Below are positions 8,640-16,571 of a stretch of 64,000 bases of DNA, in pieces (position 1 is the stretch's first letter; each line of letters starts with the position of its first letter). The position numbers were made by a program, and so were the translations under genes. The DNA lies in assembly GCA_965115995.1 (NCBI GenBank), contig OZ220472.1, positions 3,701,799-3,765,798 on the forward strand, in the 5' to 3' direction. The stretch is from Poriferisodalis sp026713105 (GTDB taxonomy: Bacteria; Actinomycetota; Acidimicrobiia; Acidimicrobiales; Poriferisodalaceae). The notes beneath the pieces are model-generated. The model saw nothing but the letters and a program-made list of their open reading frames with translations. It searched no databases and was not told the origin of the DNA.

Positions 8640-9809
8640 GTGACCGACCCCGCCGACGAGCACGTCGACTGGGACTTGGCGCGCCGCATCGCGGTGCGGG
8701 TGGCGGGCACCGAACCGCTGTACCAGTCCTATCTTGCTGAGCCCCTGCGCAAGGACTTCGCCAGGTTCGTGCCGGTCGCTGCTGAGCTGGTTGCCATCGA
8801 GACCGGGCTGGAAACGCCTGGCGAGGCTCACGCAGAGGTCATCGACCGGGCTGGCTGGATTGACGCCAACATCGCAGCGTTCCGGAGACTGCTGCAGCCG
8901 CTGCTGGGCGCACCGGCCGACGCTGCAGAAGCCGACACTGAAGAACTGGCTGAGCCCTCACGCGTGACGCGCACGGTCGGAGCGGTCGAGTTGGGCTCGG
9001 TGCTGGGCTGGATGGCGCGCAGGGTGCTCGGCCAGTACGACCTGCTGTGGGCATCAGACGATGCTGGCGACACGGGTGGCGACTCGCGTGGCGACACGGT
9101 CGGCGACACCGTCTACTTCGTCGGCCCGAACATCTTGGTGACCGAGAAGCGCTTCGCATTCGTCCCCTCCCAATTCCGGCTGTGGCTTGCGCTGCACGAA
9201 CTGACGCACCGCTCGCAGTTCACCGGCGTCCCCTGGCTGCGGCCGCATTTCCTGCAGCTCGTGAACGGGCTAGTCGACGAAGCCCAGCCCGATCCCGAAC
9301 GCCTGCGCGACGGCCTTCGCACGCTGATGACCCAACGCCGCAGCAATTCGGGTCGAAGCAAGTCAAATGGCAGCAATTCGGGTCAGAGCAACTCAAATCA
9401 AAACAGCCAGGACCTGCTGGGCGAAGGGGGGCTCGCCGCAGTGTTCGCCACCGAGCAGCAGCGCGGCCTGATCGCCCAGGTCGGCGGCATGATGAGCTTG
9501 GTGGAAGGGCACGGCGACGTCACCATGGCGCGAGCCGCCCGCGGCCATATCCCCGACGCCGACCGCTTCGCCGTGGTGATGCAGCACCGGCGCCGCAACG
9601 TGCGCGGCATGGCCCGCCTGATCCAGCGCTTGCTGGGGATCGAGGCCAAGCTCGCCCAGTACCAGGCCGGCGAAGACTTCATCGCCAGGATCGAGGCCGA
9701 GCGGGGCCCTCGTGCGGTGGACCGGATCTGGGAACGCGTCGAGCACCTGCCGTCTATGGCCGAGATCCGCGACCCCCAAGCCTGGCTGGAGCGTGTCCCC
9801 GCCGCCTGA
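8640..9809 (+). CDS. Zinc-dependent metalloprotease (DUF2342 / Zincin_2 family)
   Basis: A 389-residue predicted zincin. The HExxH motif appears as HELTHRSQF (about residue 189), followed by PWLRPHFLQLVNGL, both typical of the actinobacterial DUF2342 family, whose role is not settled. Two low-complexity inserts break the fold: a Gly/Asp/Thr run near residues 140-155, and a Ser/Asn/Gly/Gln run near 234-254 made of two 30-nt repeats (9342-9401) that are much less GC-rich than the gene. The start is GTG 8640 behind a weak AAGG. tilS begins inside its last codons. Confidence 0.85.
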   Translation: MTDPADEHVDWDLARRIAVRVAGTEPLYQSYLAEPLRKDFARFVPVAAELVAIETGLETPGEAHAEVIDRAGWIDANIAAFRRLLQPLLGAPADAAEADTEELAEPSRVTRTVGAVELGSVLGWMARRVLGQYDLLWASDDAGDTGGDSRGDTVGDTVYFVGPNILVTEKRFAFVPSQFRLWLALHELTHRSQFTGVPWLRPHFLQLVNGLVDEAQPDPERLRDGLRTLMTQRRSNSGRSKSNGSNSGQSNSNQNSQDLLGEGGLAAVFATEQQRGLIAQVGGMMSLVEGHGDVTMARAARGHIPDADRFAVVMQHRRRNVRGMARLIQRLLGIEAKLAQYQAGEDFIARIEAERGPRAVDRIWERVEHLPSMAEIRDPQAWLERVPAA

Positions 9810-10794
9810 CCGCTCCGCCCGGACCCCGCCCGACGCGGGGGACGGGACTGCGCCGCCGAGTTCGGAGCGTCGGCTGTCTTCGTGCAGCGACGCCGCTTCC
9901 GGCGCGCCGGAGAGCCCCGACGAGATCGACCGCTTGGTGGACCGCTGCACATTCGGTGACGTCGCGCGCCCCGAACTGGTCTGCGCGGTGTCGGGCGGCG
10001 CGGATTCGGCCGCGCTGCTCACCCTGGCCTGCCGTTTCGCGCAGCGCAACGATTCGGCCGCGACAGCAGTCACCGCCATCCATGTGGACCACGGGCTGCG
10101 GCCTGCCGGAGCGGCCGAAGCGGCGCAGGTCGAGGCGCTGTGCGATCGACTCGGAGCGGGCTTCCGCGTCGTGCAACTCGACCTTGCGCCGGGAGCCAAC
10201 CTGCAGGCGCGAGCTCGCGAGGCCCGCCACGCCGCCGTGGGGCCCGACGCGCTGCTGGGTCACACCGCCGACGACCAGGCAGAGACCATGCTGCTGCACT
10301 TGCTTCGCGGCGGAGCGCTCGATGCGCTCGCTGCCATGCGGGCCGACCGGCGGCCGCTGCTGGGATTACGACGCAGTGAGACCGAACAGGTCTGCGAGCT
10401 GGCGGGCTACGAACCAATCCGTGATCCCTCCAACGCCGATCCTCGCTTCTGGCGCAGCCGCGTGCGCCACGAGGTGATGCCGCTGCTGTGCGACATCGCC
10501 GGGCGCGATGTGGTGCCCTTGCTGGCGCGTGGATCCGCGCTGGCAGCCACCGAGGCGGACCTGCTCGATGTGCTGGCCGCCAACATCGACCCCACCAGCG
10601 CGTCCGAGCTGCGGTCTGCGCCGGTGGCGCTGGCCCGGCGATCCATCCGGGCATGGCTGCGCACCGATCATCCGCCCGATGCCCGCACCGTCGAGCGGGT
10701 GCTCGAGGTGGCCCGCCACACCCACCGCGCGACCGAGGTCGGCGGCGGCCGGCGGGTCACCCGATCAGCCGACCGGCTGCGCCTCGAGAGCTGA
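9793..10794 (+). CDS. tilS: tRNA(Ile)-lysidine synthase
   Basis: Modifies the wobble C of tRNA-Ile(CAU) to lysidine. The PP-loop SGGADSAA lies near residue 67, followed by HVDHGLR and GHTADDQAETMLLHLLRG, all diagnostic. The protein is about 333 residues, the short form without an extended C-terminal domain, as common in actinobacteria. GTG 9793 is chosen; it overlaps the protease stop by 17 nt. The first 40 residues are Pro/Ser-rich. hpt follows, the usual tilS-hpt order, but ftsH, which commonly comes next, is not present. Confidence 0.93.
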   Translation: MSPPPDRSARTPPDAGDGTAPPSSERRLSSCSDAASGAPESPDEIDRLVDRCTFGDVARPELVCAVSGGADSAALLTLACRFAQRNDSAATAVTAIHVDHGLRPAGAAEAAQVEALCDRLGAGFRVVQLDLAPGANLQARAREARHAAVGPDALLGHTADDQAETMLLHLLRGGALDALAAMRADRRPLLGLRRSETEQVCELAGYEPIRDPSNADPRFWRSRVRHEVMPLLCDIAGRDVVPLLARGSALAATEADLLDVLAANIDPTSASELRSAPVALARRSIRAWLRTDHPPDARTVERVLEVARHTHRATEVGGGRRVTRSADRLRLES

Positions 10795-10834
10795 GCGCTT
10801 CGCCGCGACCGCACCACAGATGTGTCGCAGGCGC

Positions 10835-10840
10835 TAGGTT
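10835..10840 (+). promoter_or_regulatory. -10 element TAGGTT for hpt
   Basis: Hexamer 8 nt before GTG 10849. It favours that codon over the in-frame GTG at 10822, which lies upstream of the box. Confidence 0.55.
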
Positions 10841-10848
10841 CGACTCAC

Positions 10849-11448
10849 GTGACACCCGCGCCGGGATCGCCGAGCACCCCCAGCGACCTCGACTCCATGC
10901 TCGCCGGCGACCCCGCCGTCGGGGAGGTGCTGGTCTCGGGTCCCGAGATCGCCGAGCGGGTTGTCGAGATGGGCGCGCAGATCACTGCCGACTACGCGGG
11001 CCGCGAGCCGCTGCTCGTCGCGGTCCTCAAAGGCGCCGTGATGTTCGCCTCCGATCTCAGCCGGGCCATCGACCTGCCGGTCGAGATGGACTTCATGGCC
11101 GTGTCGTCGTACGGCAGCAGCACCCGTTCGAGCGGTGTCGTTCGCATCCTCAAGGACCTCGACATCGACATCGCGGGGCGCGACGTCATCTTGGTGGAGG
11201 ACATCGTCGAGAGCGGTCTGACGCTGTCGTACCTGCGTCGCAGCCTGCTCGCCCGTGGCCCCGCCAGCCTGGCGGTGTGCTCGCTGCTGACCCGCGAGCA
11301 CAACGGCAGCCTGAACGGCCTCGTCGACTACATCGGATTCCGCCTGCCGCCCGTGTGGGTCATCGGCTACGGGCTGGATCTGGCACAGAAGTACCGCAAT
11401 CTGGCCGAGATCCGCGCCTACGACGCTGCTGCTGCGCAAAGCGCCTGA
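10849..11448 (+). CDS. hpt: Hypoxanthine phosphoribosyltransferase
   Basis: Purine salvage enzyme making IMP or GMP from PRPP and base. The PRPP loop VILVEDIVESGLTLSYL and the substrate segments LKGAVMFASDL, DFMAVSSYGSSTRSSG and VIGYGLDLAQKYRNL are all present. About 199 residues with the start at GTG 10849, close to family length after a short Pro/Ser-rich lead. In the PRPP loop the usual ED(I/V)(I/V)DTG reads EDIVESG, an Asp-Thr to Glu-Ser change that is conservative in character. Confidence 0.95.
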   Translation: MTPAPGSPSTPSDLDSMLAGDPAVGEVLVSGPEIAERVVEMGAQITADYAGREPLLVAVLKGAVMFASDLSRAIDLPVEMDFMAVSSYGSSTRSSGVVRILKDLDIDIAGRDVILVEDIVESGLTLSYLRRSLLARGPASLAVCSLLTREHNGSLNGLVDYIGFRLPPVWVIGYGLDLAQKYRNLAEIRAYDAAAAQSA

Positions 11449-11556
11449 ATCTCTTTAGGAAGGGCCGTGCAGGGCCGGATCGGCACCGGTACATTCGGCT
11501 GTGAGCACGCACTGATGTACTGCGAGCGTCAGTGGCGCTGCGAGGGACGGCGAGCT

Positions 11557-12075
11557 ATGAGAGGGAAGTGGGCGGAGGGCATTCAGCCCCGCAACTTCAA
11601 CTGGGTCGTCGCCGAGCGCCTCGCCGTGTGCGAACGTCCCGGCGGCTATGGCGCCAGTCACCGGCGCGTCCGCCGCCAGGAAGAGATCATCTGGCTGCGC
11701 CGCAACGATTTCGACATCGTCGTGTCGCTCATCTCCGCGCCGCACAATTTGCACAACTACGACGAGCTGGATCTGCCGTACCTCCACCGGCCGTGGCCCA
11801 ACGTCGACGACCTGGGCGCTTACCTGGAGTCGGTCCACGACGACCTGGAACGGCTGGCCACCGAGGGCAAGCGCGTGATCCTGCACAAGGAGCGCGTCGG
11901 CGAGGACGTTTGCGGGTTCGTGGCCTCGTACCTGTTGCTGTCGGGCAAGGTGCCCACCGGTCCGCAGGCGACGGCCATCACCGAGCGGATCTTCGGCCAG
12001 CGAGTCGGGCCCGAGGGGCGCCGCGTCGTCGACGTGGCACTCGGCATTCTCGCTGAACGCGGCGCAGCAAGCTGA
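11557..12075 (+). CDS. Tyrosine-phosphatase-like protein without the catalytic cysteine
   Basis: About 172 residues. The layout resembles dual-specificity phosphatases: NFNWVVAERLAVCERPGGYG, then LHRPWPN, then a helix start at RVILHKERVGEDVCGFVASYLL. At that last point the family P-loop would read HCxxGxxR; here it is HKERVGED, so the catalytic Cys and Arg are missing. A binding or pseudo-phosphatase role is inferred. The ATG at 11557 is preferred over the open frame from 11467. It lies between hpt and folB, where ftsH/folE would be expected from other actinobacteria. Confidence 0.6.
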   Translation: MRGKWAEGIQPRNFNWVVAERLAVCERPGGYGASHRRVRRQEEIIWLRRNDFDIVVSLISAPHNLHNYDELDLPYLHRPWPNVDDLGAYLESVHDDLERLATEGKRVILHKERVGEDVCGFVASYLLLSGKVPTGPQATAITERIFGQRVGPEGRRVVDVALGILAERGAAS

Positions 12076-12083
12076 GCACACCG

Positions 12084-12578
12084 GTGCCAGCATCAGATAG
12101 CGACCGCGACCGCTGTGTCGATGATCCGGTCGCCACGAGCGACCGCATTGTTGATGATGCGTTCGCCGCGAGCGACCGCTGTGTTGATGATGCGTTCGCC
12201 GCGAGCGACCGCATTGAGCTGCGTGACCTGCGGGTGACGTGCGTGATCGGGGCGCTGGCCCACGAGCGCACTGCGCCCCAGCCACTCAGCATCGACGTCG
12301 ACATTTACGCAGATCTGAGCCCTGCGGGATCTTCGGACGACCTGAGCCTCACCGTCGACTACGGCGCCGTGTGCGACCGCATCGTGGCGCTGTGCGACGA
12401 GTCCCAGCCGCTGCTGCTCGAACGGCTGGCCGAGCTGATCGCCGCAGAGCTGTGCGGCATCGGTGCCGTGACCGCCGCCACCGTGACCGCCGCCACCGTG
12501 ACCGTCACCAAGCTGCGCCCGCCCGTTGCAGCCGACCTCGGCACTAGCGCGGTGCGCATCACCCGTCACCCAGCGTGA
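12084..12578 (+). CDS. folB: Dihydroneopterin aldolase with repeat-bearing N-terminus
   Basis: Folate pathway enzyme converting dihydroneopterin to hydroxymethyl-dihydropterin. The domain starts near residue 45 (IELRDLRVTCVIGALAHER) and includes LSLTVDYGAVCD and LLLERLAELIA, typical of FolB. The first 44 residues are not part of the enzyme: three 11-residue units of the type VDDAFAASDR encoded by a 33-nt tandem repeat. A second short repeat (TAAT-VTAAT-VTVT) lies at residues 133-144. The start is GTG 12084. It sits 6 nt before folK, so the two are co-expressed. Confidence 0.9.
   Translation: MPASDSDRDRCVDDPVATSDRIVDDAFAASDRCVDDAFAASDRIELRDLRVTCVIGALAHERTAPQPLSIDVDIYADLSPAGSSDDLSLTVDYGAVCDRIVALCDESQPLLLERLAELIAAELCGIGAVTAATVTAATVTVTKLRPPVAADLGTSAVRITRHPA
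12117..12215 (+). repeat. 33-nt tandem repeat, 3 units, within folB
   Basis: Units at 12117-12149, 12150-12182 and 12183-12215, nearly identical. The period is 11 codons, so the frame is kept. The translated unit is VDD(A/P)(F/V)A(A/T)SDR(C/I). Confidence 0.9.
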
Positions 12579-12584
12579 GCGGGC

Positions 12585-13115
12585 GTGCCGACCGAGCGTG
12601 AACCGGTGAACGAGCCCCGCGTGCGGGCGTTCGTGGGGCTGGGCGCCAACATCGGCAATCCCGCAGCACAACTGGCTGATGCACTCGCGTCGCTGGATGC
12701 CGCCGGAGTCCTGGTCGCCGAGTCGGGCGTGTACCGCAGCGCGCCCATCGGCCCCGATCAGCCCGAGTTCCTGAACCTGGTGGCCGAGTTGGCCCTATCA
12801 GATGGTCCCTATGAGTTGCTGGCCCGCTGCCAGGCCCTCGAAGCCGCAGCACAGCGGGTGCGCCGTGAGCGCTGGGGGCCCCGCACGCTGGACGTCGACG
12901 TGCTGCTTTTTGGCGAGGTGGTGATGGGTGATCCCGAACTGCAGATCCCGCACCCACGCATGCGCGAGCGCCGATTCGTGCTCGACCCGCTGGCCGAGCT
13001 CGCACCCGAACTAGTCACCCTCGGCGACGTGACGGCGGTCGCGGACCAAGACTGCGAGCGCATCGGCGGCGCAGGGTTACTGCGGGAGCTGGCCGCAGCC
13101 TCGGCAGAGCATTAG
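12585..13115 (+). CDS. folK: 2-amino-4-hydroxy-6-hydroxymethyldihydropteridine pyrophosphokinase
   Basis: Pyrophosphorylates hydroxymethyl-dihydropterin, the step after FolB. Signature segments FVGLGANIGNP, SGVYRSAPIG, RERWGPRTLDVDVLLFG and IPHPRMRERRFVLDPLAEL are all visible. About 176 residues. GTG 12585 is used; GTG 12606 (VNEPRVRAF) is a plausible alternative since the fold begins at RAFVGLG. The gene is followed by palindromic repeat B1 and a converging thioesterase gene. Confidence 0.93.
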   Translation: MPTEREPVNEPRVRAFVGLGANIGNPAAQLADALASLDAAGVLVAESGVYRSAPIGPDQPEFLNLVAELALSDGPYELLARCQALEAAAQRVRRERWGPRTLDVDVLLFGEVVMGDPELQIPHPRMRERRFVLDPLAELAPELVTLGDVTAVADQDCERIGGAGLLRELAAASAEH

Positions 13116-13200
13116 CAGCGTCTGACAGCCGCGGAACCCCAGCGTTCCGCCCGGCCCGGACGACGGTTTAGGCGTCGACCCGGAAGGCACAGATGCCAGA

Positions 13201-13279
13201 GCTGGGGAGGCGGCAGGAGACTCGGCGACGTTGCGACCTGCCGGATCGCGGGAGCCGAGGGTTCTGCCGCCTCCCCAGC
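13201..13279. repeat. Palindromic repeat family B, copy B1
   Basis: A perfect 16-bp outer stem (13201-13216 with 13264-13279, GCTGGGGAGGCGGCAG and its complement) encloses an inner arm with GCGACCTGCCGGATCGCG. It matches copies at 49.9 and 62.6 kb in the opposite orientation. It lies between converging folK and thioesterase genes and may act as a bidirectional terminator. Confidence 0.8.
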
Positions 13280-13303
13280 GGGCGCACCCACCAGCGCGGC
13301 TCC

Positions 13304-14005
13304 TCAGTCGTCGGGGACCGCAGGTGCGTCGGCCCGCAGGATGAACAGGCCCTCGGCGTTGACGCACAGACCGTCGGGGCCGTGCACCTCGGCGTGCTGG
13401 ACGATCTTGCGGCCCGACGTGTGGTCGATCCACGCCCGAAGCCGCAGGGGCACGCCCAGCGGGGTCGCGGCGCGGTAGTGGACGGTGAGGCGGCCGGTGT
13501 AGGCCTGCCGGCCTCGCATGCGGTTCAGCGCGCCCATCAGCTCGTCGATGATGAGTGCCACCACGCCGCCATGGGTGCGTTCGGGAGGTCCCGCGAACAT
13601 GGGATCCACCACGGCCTCGCCGGTCACCGACTCGCCCGACTCCTTGAAGTAGCGCACCTCCACCGATGCCGGATGCAGCTGCCCCCCGCCGATCGAGAAC
13701 GGATCGAACTCGATCTCGTCGCCGTCCGACAGCGGCAGCGGGAAGTACTGGCCTTCGTAGATCTCCCGCAGGTACGGCCGCGAGAGCATGTCGTCGATCT
13801 TGGCCCGCAGCGTGCCCGCCTCGAGCCGCGCTGCGTTGGCTTCGACCGACGCCGTGATCTCGTCGAGCACCCCATCTTCGACCCGCCGATTCGTCAGTGC
13901 CTGGTTCAGCCGGCGCATCGCAGCGGCCGCTCGCTCGACCGCGCCCCAATCATGACCGGGTCTGATGGGGCTGTGGGGATCGCTCGGCGAATCCTGCTGC
14001 GTCAC
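13304..14005 (-). CDS. PaaI-family (hotdog) thioesterase
   Basis: About 233 residues with a C-terminal hotdog domain. The motif ERTHGGVVALIIDELMG (about residue 130) is the HGG...DE active site region of PaaI-type acyl-CoA thioesterases; LTVHYRAATPLG and GRKIVQHAEV follow. The N-terminal 90 residues are helical and family-specific. GTG 14005 is chosen because ACGCTA (TAGCGT on this strand) lies 8 nt upstream. It is divergent from an acyl-CoA dehydrogenase gene with only 40 nt between starts, suggesting joint control of acyl-CoA metabolism. Confidence 0.85.
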   Translation of the reverse strand: MTQQDSPSDPHSPIRPGHDWGAVERAAAAMRRLNQALTNRRVEDGVLDEITASVEANAARLEAGTLRAKIDDMLSRPYLREIYEGQYFPLPLSDGDEIEFDPFSIGGGQLHPASVEVRYFKESGESVTGEAVVDPMFAGPPERTHGGVVALIIDELMGALNRMRGRQAYTGRLTVHYRAATPLGVPLRLRAWIDHTSGRKIVQHAEVHGPDGLCVNAEGLFILRADAPAVPDD

Positions 14006-14013
14006 GGCTCGTG

Positions 14014-14019
14014 ACGCTA
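14014..14019 (-). promoter_or_regulatory. -10 element TAGCGT for the thioesterase
   Basis: Minus-strand hexamer 8 nt before GTG 14005. It lies within a 40-nt divergent promoter region. Confidence 0.5.
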
Positions 14020-14033
14020 GCTGTGCTGGCACA

Positions 14034-14039
14034 TACGCT
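14034..14039 (+). promoter_or_regulatory. -10 element TACGCT for the acyl-CoA dehydrogenase
   Basis: Hexamer 6 nt before ATG 14046; the two divergent -10 boxes are 14 nt apart. Confidence 0.6.
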
Positions 14040-14045
14040 CGTCGT

Positions 14046-15200
14046 ATGCGGCGCACCATCTTTGAAGACGAGCACGAGATGTTCCGCGAGACGGCCAAGG
14101 CCTTCGTCGAGCGCGAGATCGTCCCCAACCACGAGAAATGGGAGGCCGACGGCAAGGTCGACAAGGCCATGTTCCGCAAGGCGGGCGACGTGGGCCTGCT
14201 GGCCACCGACGTCGACGAGCGCTACGGCGGCGGCGGTGTGGCGGACTTTCGCTACAACGCCATCGTGAGCGAGGAGATTATGGCCTCGGGCGCTGCGAGC
14301 TCGGGCCAGTGCATCACGCTGCACAACGACATCTGCCTGCCGTACTTCACCAAGCTGTGCAACGACGAGCAGGCCGAGCGCTGGATGCCTGGCATGTGCA
14401 GCGGCGAGCTGATGAGCGCCATCGCCATGACCGAGCCCGGCATTGGCTCGGATCTGGCGTCGATGAGCACGACCGCCATCCGCCAGGGCGACGGGTACAT
14501 CGTGAACGGCTCCAAGACGTTCATCACGAACGGCATCAACTCCGACATCGTCATCGTGGCCGCGAAGACTGATCCCACCGAGAAGCACCGGGGCATGTCG
14601 CTGATCGTGCTCGAAGAGGGCATGGAGGGCTTCGAGCGGGGCCGCAATCTCGACAAGCTGGGGCTGAAGTCCCAAGACACCGCCGAGCTGTTTTTCGACG
14701 ACGTGTTCGTGCCCGAAGAGAACGTGCTCGGCGGCGAAGGCAACGGCTTTATGCACCTGGTGCGGAACCTGCCCCAGGAGCGGCTGTCGATCGCGGTCGG
14801 CGGCGTGGCGCACGCGCAGGCTGCGTTCGACTGGACGGTCGACTATGTCGGCGAGCGCACGGCCTTCGGCCAGACCATCGCCTCGTTCCAGAACACTCGC
14901 TTCGAGCTGGCCGAGATGAAGACCGAGCTCGACATCGCCTGGGTGTTCGTGGACCGCCAGATCGAGGCGCTCAACGCGGGCGAGCTCACCGCCACCGACG
15001 CCGCAGAGGCCAAGTGGTGGGTGACCGAGATGCAGCTGCGGGTCATCACCCGCTGCCTGCAGCTGTTCGGCGGCTACGGCTTCATGACCGAGTACCCCAT
15101 CTCGAAGGCGTATGCCGACGCGCGGGTGCAGACCATCTACGGCGGCACCACCGAGATCATGAAAGAGATCATCGGCCGCGAAGTCACCGGCACCCGGTAG
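14046..15200 (+). CDS. Acyl-CoA dehydrogenase
   Basis: FAD flavoenzyme for alpha,beta-dehydrogenation of acyl-CoA, 384 residues. Domain marks are AMTEPGIGSDLASM (about residues 129-142), GSKTFITNGINSDIVIVAAKT, ERLSIAVGGVAHAQAAFD, RTAFGQTIASFQNTRFELAEM and LQLFGGYGFMTEYPI. The segment IYGGTTEIMKEI has Gly where medium- and short-chain enzymes carry the catalytic Glu (YEGT), a pattern of long-chain and isovaleryl types with the base elsewhere. The 3-hydroxyacyl-CoA dehydrogenase gene follows 9 nt later, so the pair forms a beta-oxidation operon. Confidence 0.94.
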   Translation: MRRTIFEDEHEMFRETAKAFVEREIVPNHEKWEADGKVDKAMFRKAGDVGLLATDVDERYGGGGVADFRYNAIVSEEIMASGAASSGQCITLHNDICLPYFTKLCNDEQAERWMPGMCSGELMSAIAMTEPGIGSDLASMSTTAIRQGDGYIVNGSKTFITNGINSDIVIVAAKTDPTEKHRGMSLIVLEEGMEGFERGRNLDKLGLKSQDTAELFFDDVFVPEENVLGGEGNGFMHLVRNLPQERLSIAVGGVAHAQAAFDWTVDYVGERTAFGQTIASFQNTRFELAEMKTELDIAWVFVDRQIEALNAGELTATDAAEAKWWVTEMQLRVITRCLQLFGGYGFMTEYPISKAYADARVQTIYGGTTEIMKEIIGREVTGTR

Positions 15201-15209
15201 GAAGCACCC

Positions 15210-16556
15210 ATGAGTGAAATTGATTCGGCCGAGCCTGCGAGGCGAATTGATACGGCCGAGCCTGCGAGGCGTATCAACTCAGTAGCGATCATCGGCGCGG
15301 GCACGATGGGTGCCGGCATTGCCGCAGTCTCGGCGAAGGCCGGCTGCCGGGTACTGCTGCTGGACGTCGACGAAACTGCCGCCCAGCGGGCGCTCGACGG
15401 TGTCGAAGCGGACTTCCAGGGTCTCGTCAGCATCGGCACGGTCGCCGACCGGCTCGACGACATTGCCGGCTACGACTGGGTGTGCGAGGCCGTCGTGGAG
15501 GATCTCGCCACCAAGCGCGAGCTCTTCGAACGGCTCGAAACGGCCCGAAGCGACGGTTCGGTCATCTCGTCGAACACGTCGGGCATACCCCTGCGGCAGA
15601 TCAGCGAGGGCATGAGCGAGCGCTTTCGGCGAGACGTCGCGATCACGCACTTCTTCAACCCGGTGCAGGTGATGAAGCTGTTCGAGCTGGTGCCCGGCGA
15701 AGACACCGAACCCGAGGTGATCGATGCGTTCGCCCGTTTCGGCGCCGAGCGGCTCGGCAAGGGCGTCGTTCATGCCAAGGACACCGTCAACTTCATTGGC
15801 AACCGCATCGGCTGCTTCTTCATGCTGTCCGGCCTGCACATGGCCAAGCCGTTCCTGGCCGACGGCATGACACAGGAGACCATCGACGCCGTGCTCGGCG
15901 CCCCGGTCGGCCTTCCCCCGACGGGCCTGTACGGGCTCATCGACCTCATCGGCCTCGACGTGATGGAGCTGGTGGGCGCCAACCTGGCCCAGAACCTGCC
16001 GGCGGGCGACCGGGGGCTCGACTTCGCTGAGTTTCCTGTCGCGGAGCAGGCGATGGCGGACCGCGGCCAGCTTGGGCGCAAGACCGGCGGCGGCTTCAGC
16101 CGGCGGATCAAGCTTGACGACGGGTCCCGCAAGGCTGAGACGTTCGATCTGGTGAGCGAGGAGTGGCGACCCGCCGCGCAGCCCGATCTCGAAGGTGTTC
16201 CCGCCGAGCTCGGTGAGGTGCTGTTCGCTGAGGGGCCGCAGGGCGAGCTGGCGCGGCACATCTTTGGAGGCACCCTGGCCTATGCGGCAGATCTCGTGCC
16301 CGAGATCGCCGATGACATCGCGAACGTCGACAATGCGATCCGCTGGGGCTTCAACTGGGTGCACGGCCCGTTCGAGATGCTCGACCACCTCGGACCCGCC
16401 CGGGTCATCGACTTCCTGCGAAGTGCAGGTGCACCGTTGCCGGCCATGCTCGCAGCACTGGAGGCCTCCGGCCGGCCGACGTTCTACAGCCAGGACGCAG
16501 ACGGCAACCGTTTGCAGTTGATGCCCGACGGCGCGGTCGCACCTGTTGTGAGCTAA
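15210..16556 (+). CDS. 3-hydroxyacyl-CoA dehydrogenase
   Basis: NAD-dependent beta-oxidation enzyme of 448 residues. The Rossmann motif GAGTMGAG lies near residue 29 and VCEAVVEDLATKRELFERLE follows; FFNPVQVMKLFELVPG and KDTVNFIGNRIGCFFM mark the active-site and helical parts. The C-terminal region (about 300-440) has a second 3HCDH-type helical module (GFNWVHGPFEMLDHLG). The N-terminus is unusual: residues 5-22 are two copies of a D(S/T)AEPARRI peptide from a 27-nt repeat that recurs in an unrelated gene at 46.4 kb. The native start may originally have been near residue 23 (INSVAIIG). Confidence 0.93.
   Translation: MSEIDSAEPARRIDTAEPARRINSVAIIGAGTMGAGIAAVSAKAGCRVLLLDVDETAAQRALDGVEADFQGLVSIGTVADRLDDIAGYDWVCEAVVEDLATKRELFERLETARSDGSVISSNTSGIPLRQISEGMSERFRRDVAITHFFNPVQVMKLFELVPGEDTEPEVIDAFARFGAERLGKGVVHAKDTVNFIGNRIGCFFMLSGLHMAKPFLADGMTQETIDAVLGAPVGLPPTGLYGLIDLIGLDVMELVGANLAQNLPAGDRGLDFAEFPVAEQAMADRGQLGRKTGGGFSRRIKLDDGSRKAETFDLVSEEWRPAAQPDLEGVPAELGEVLFAEGPQGELARHIFGGTLAYAADLVPEIADDIANVDNAIRWGFNWVHGPFEMLDHLGPARVIDFLRSAGAPLPAMLAALEASGRPTFYSQDADGNRLQLMPDGAVAPVVS
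15222..15275 (+). repeat. Repeat family D, 27-nt unit x2, in-frame
   Basis: Units 15222-15248 and 15249-15275 share CGGCCGAGCCTGCGAGGCG exactly with three units at 46401-46481. The unit contains a GCCT-GCG-AGGC micro-hairpin. Confidence 0.85.
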
Positions 16557-16571
16557 GACCCTCAGCCGCCT

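Noticed and set aside
12117..12215. Possible CRISPR or direct-repeat regulatory array
   Set aside because: Frame-preserving 33-nt repeat inside folB, no spacers.
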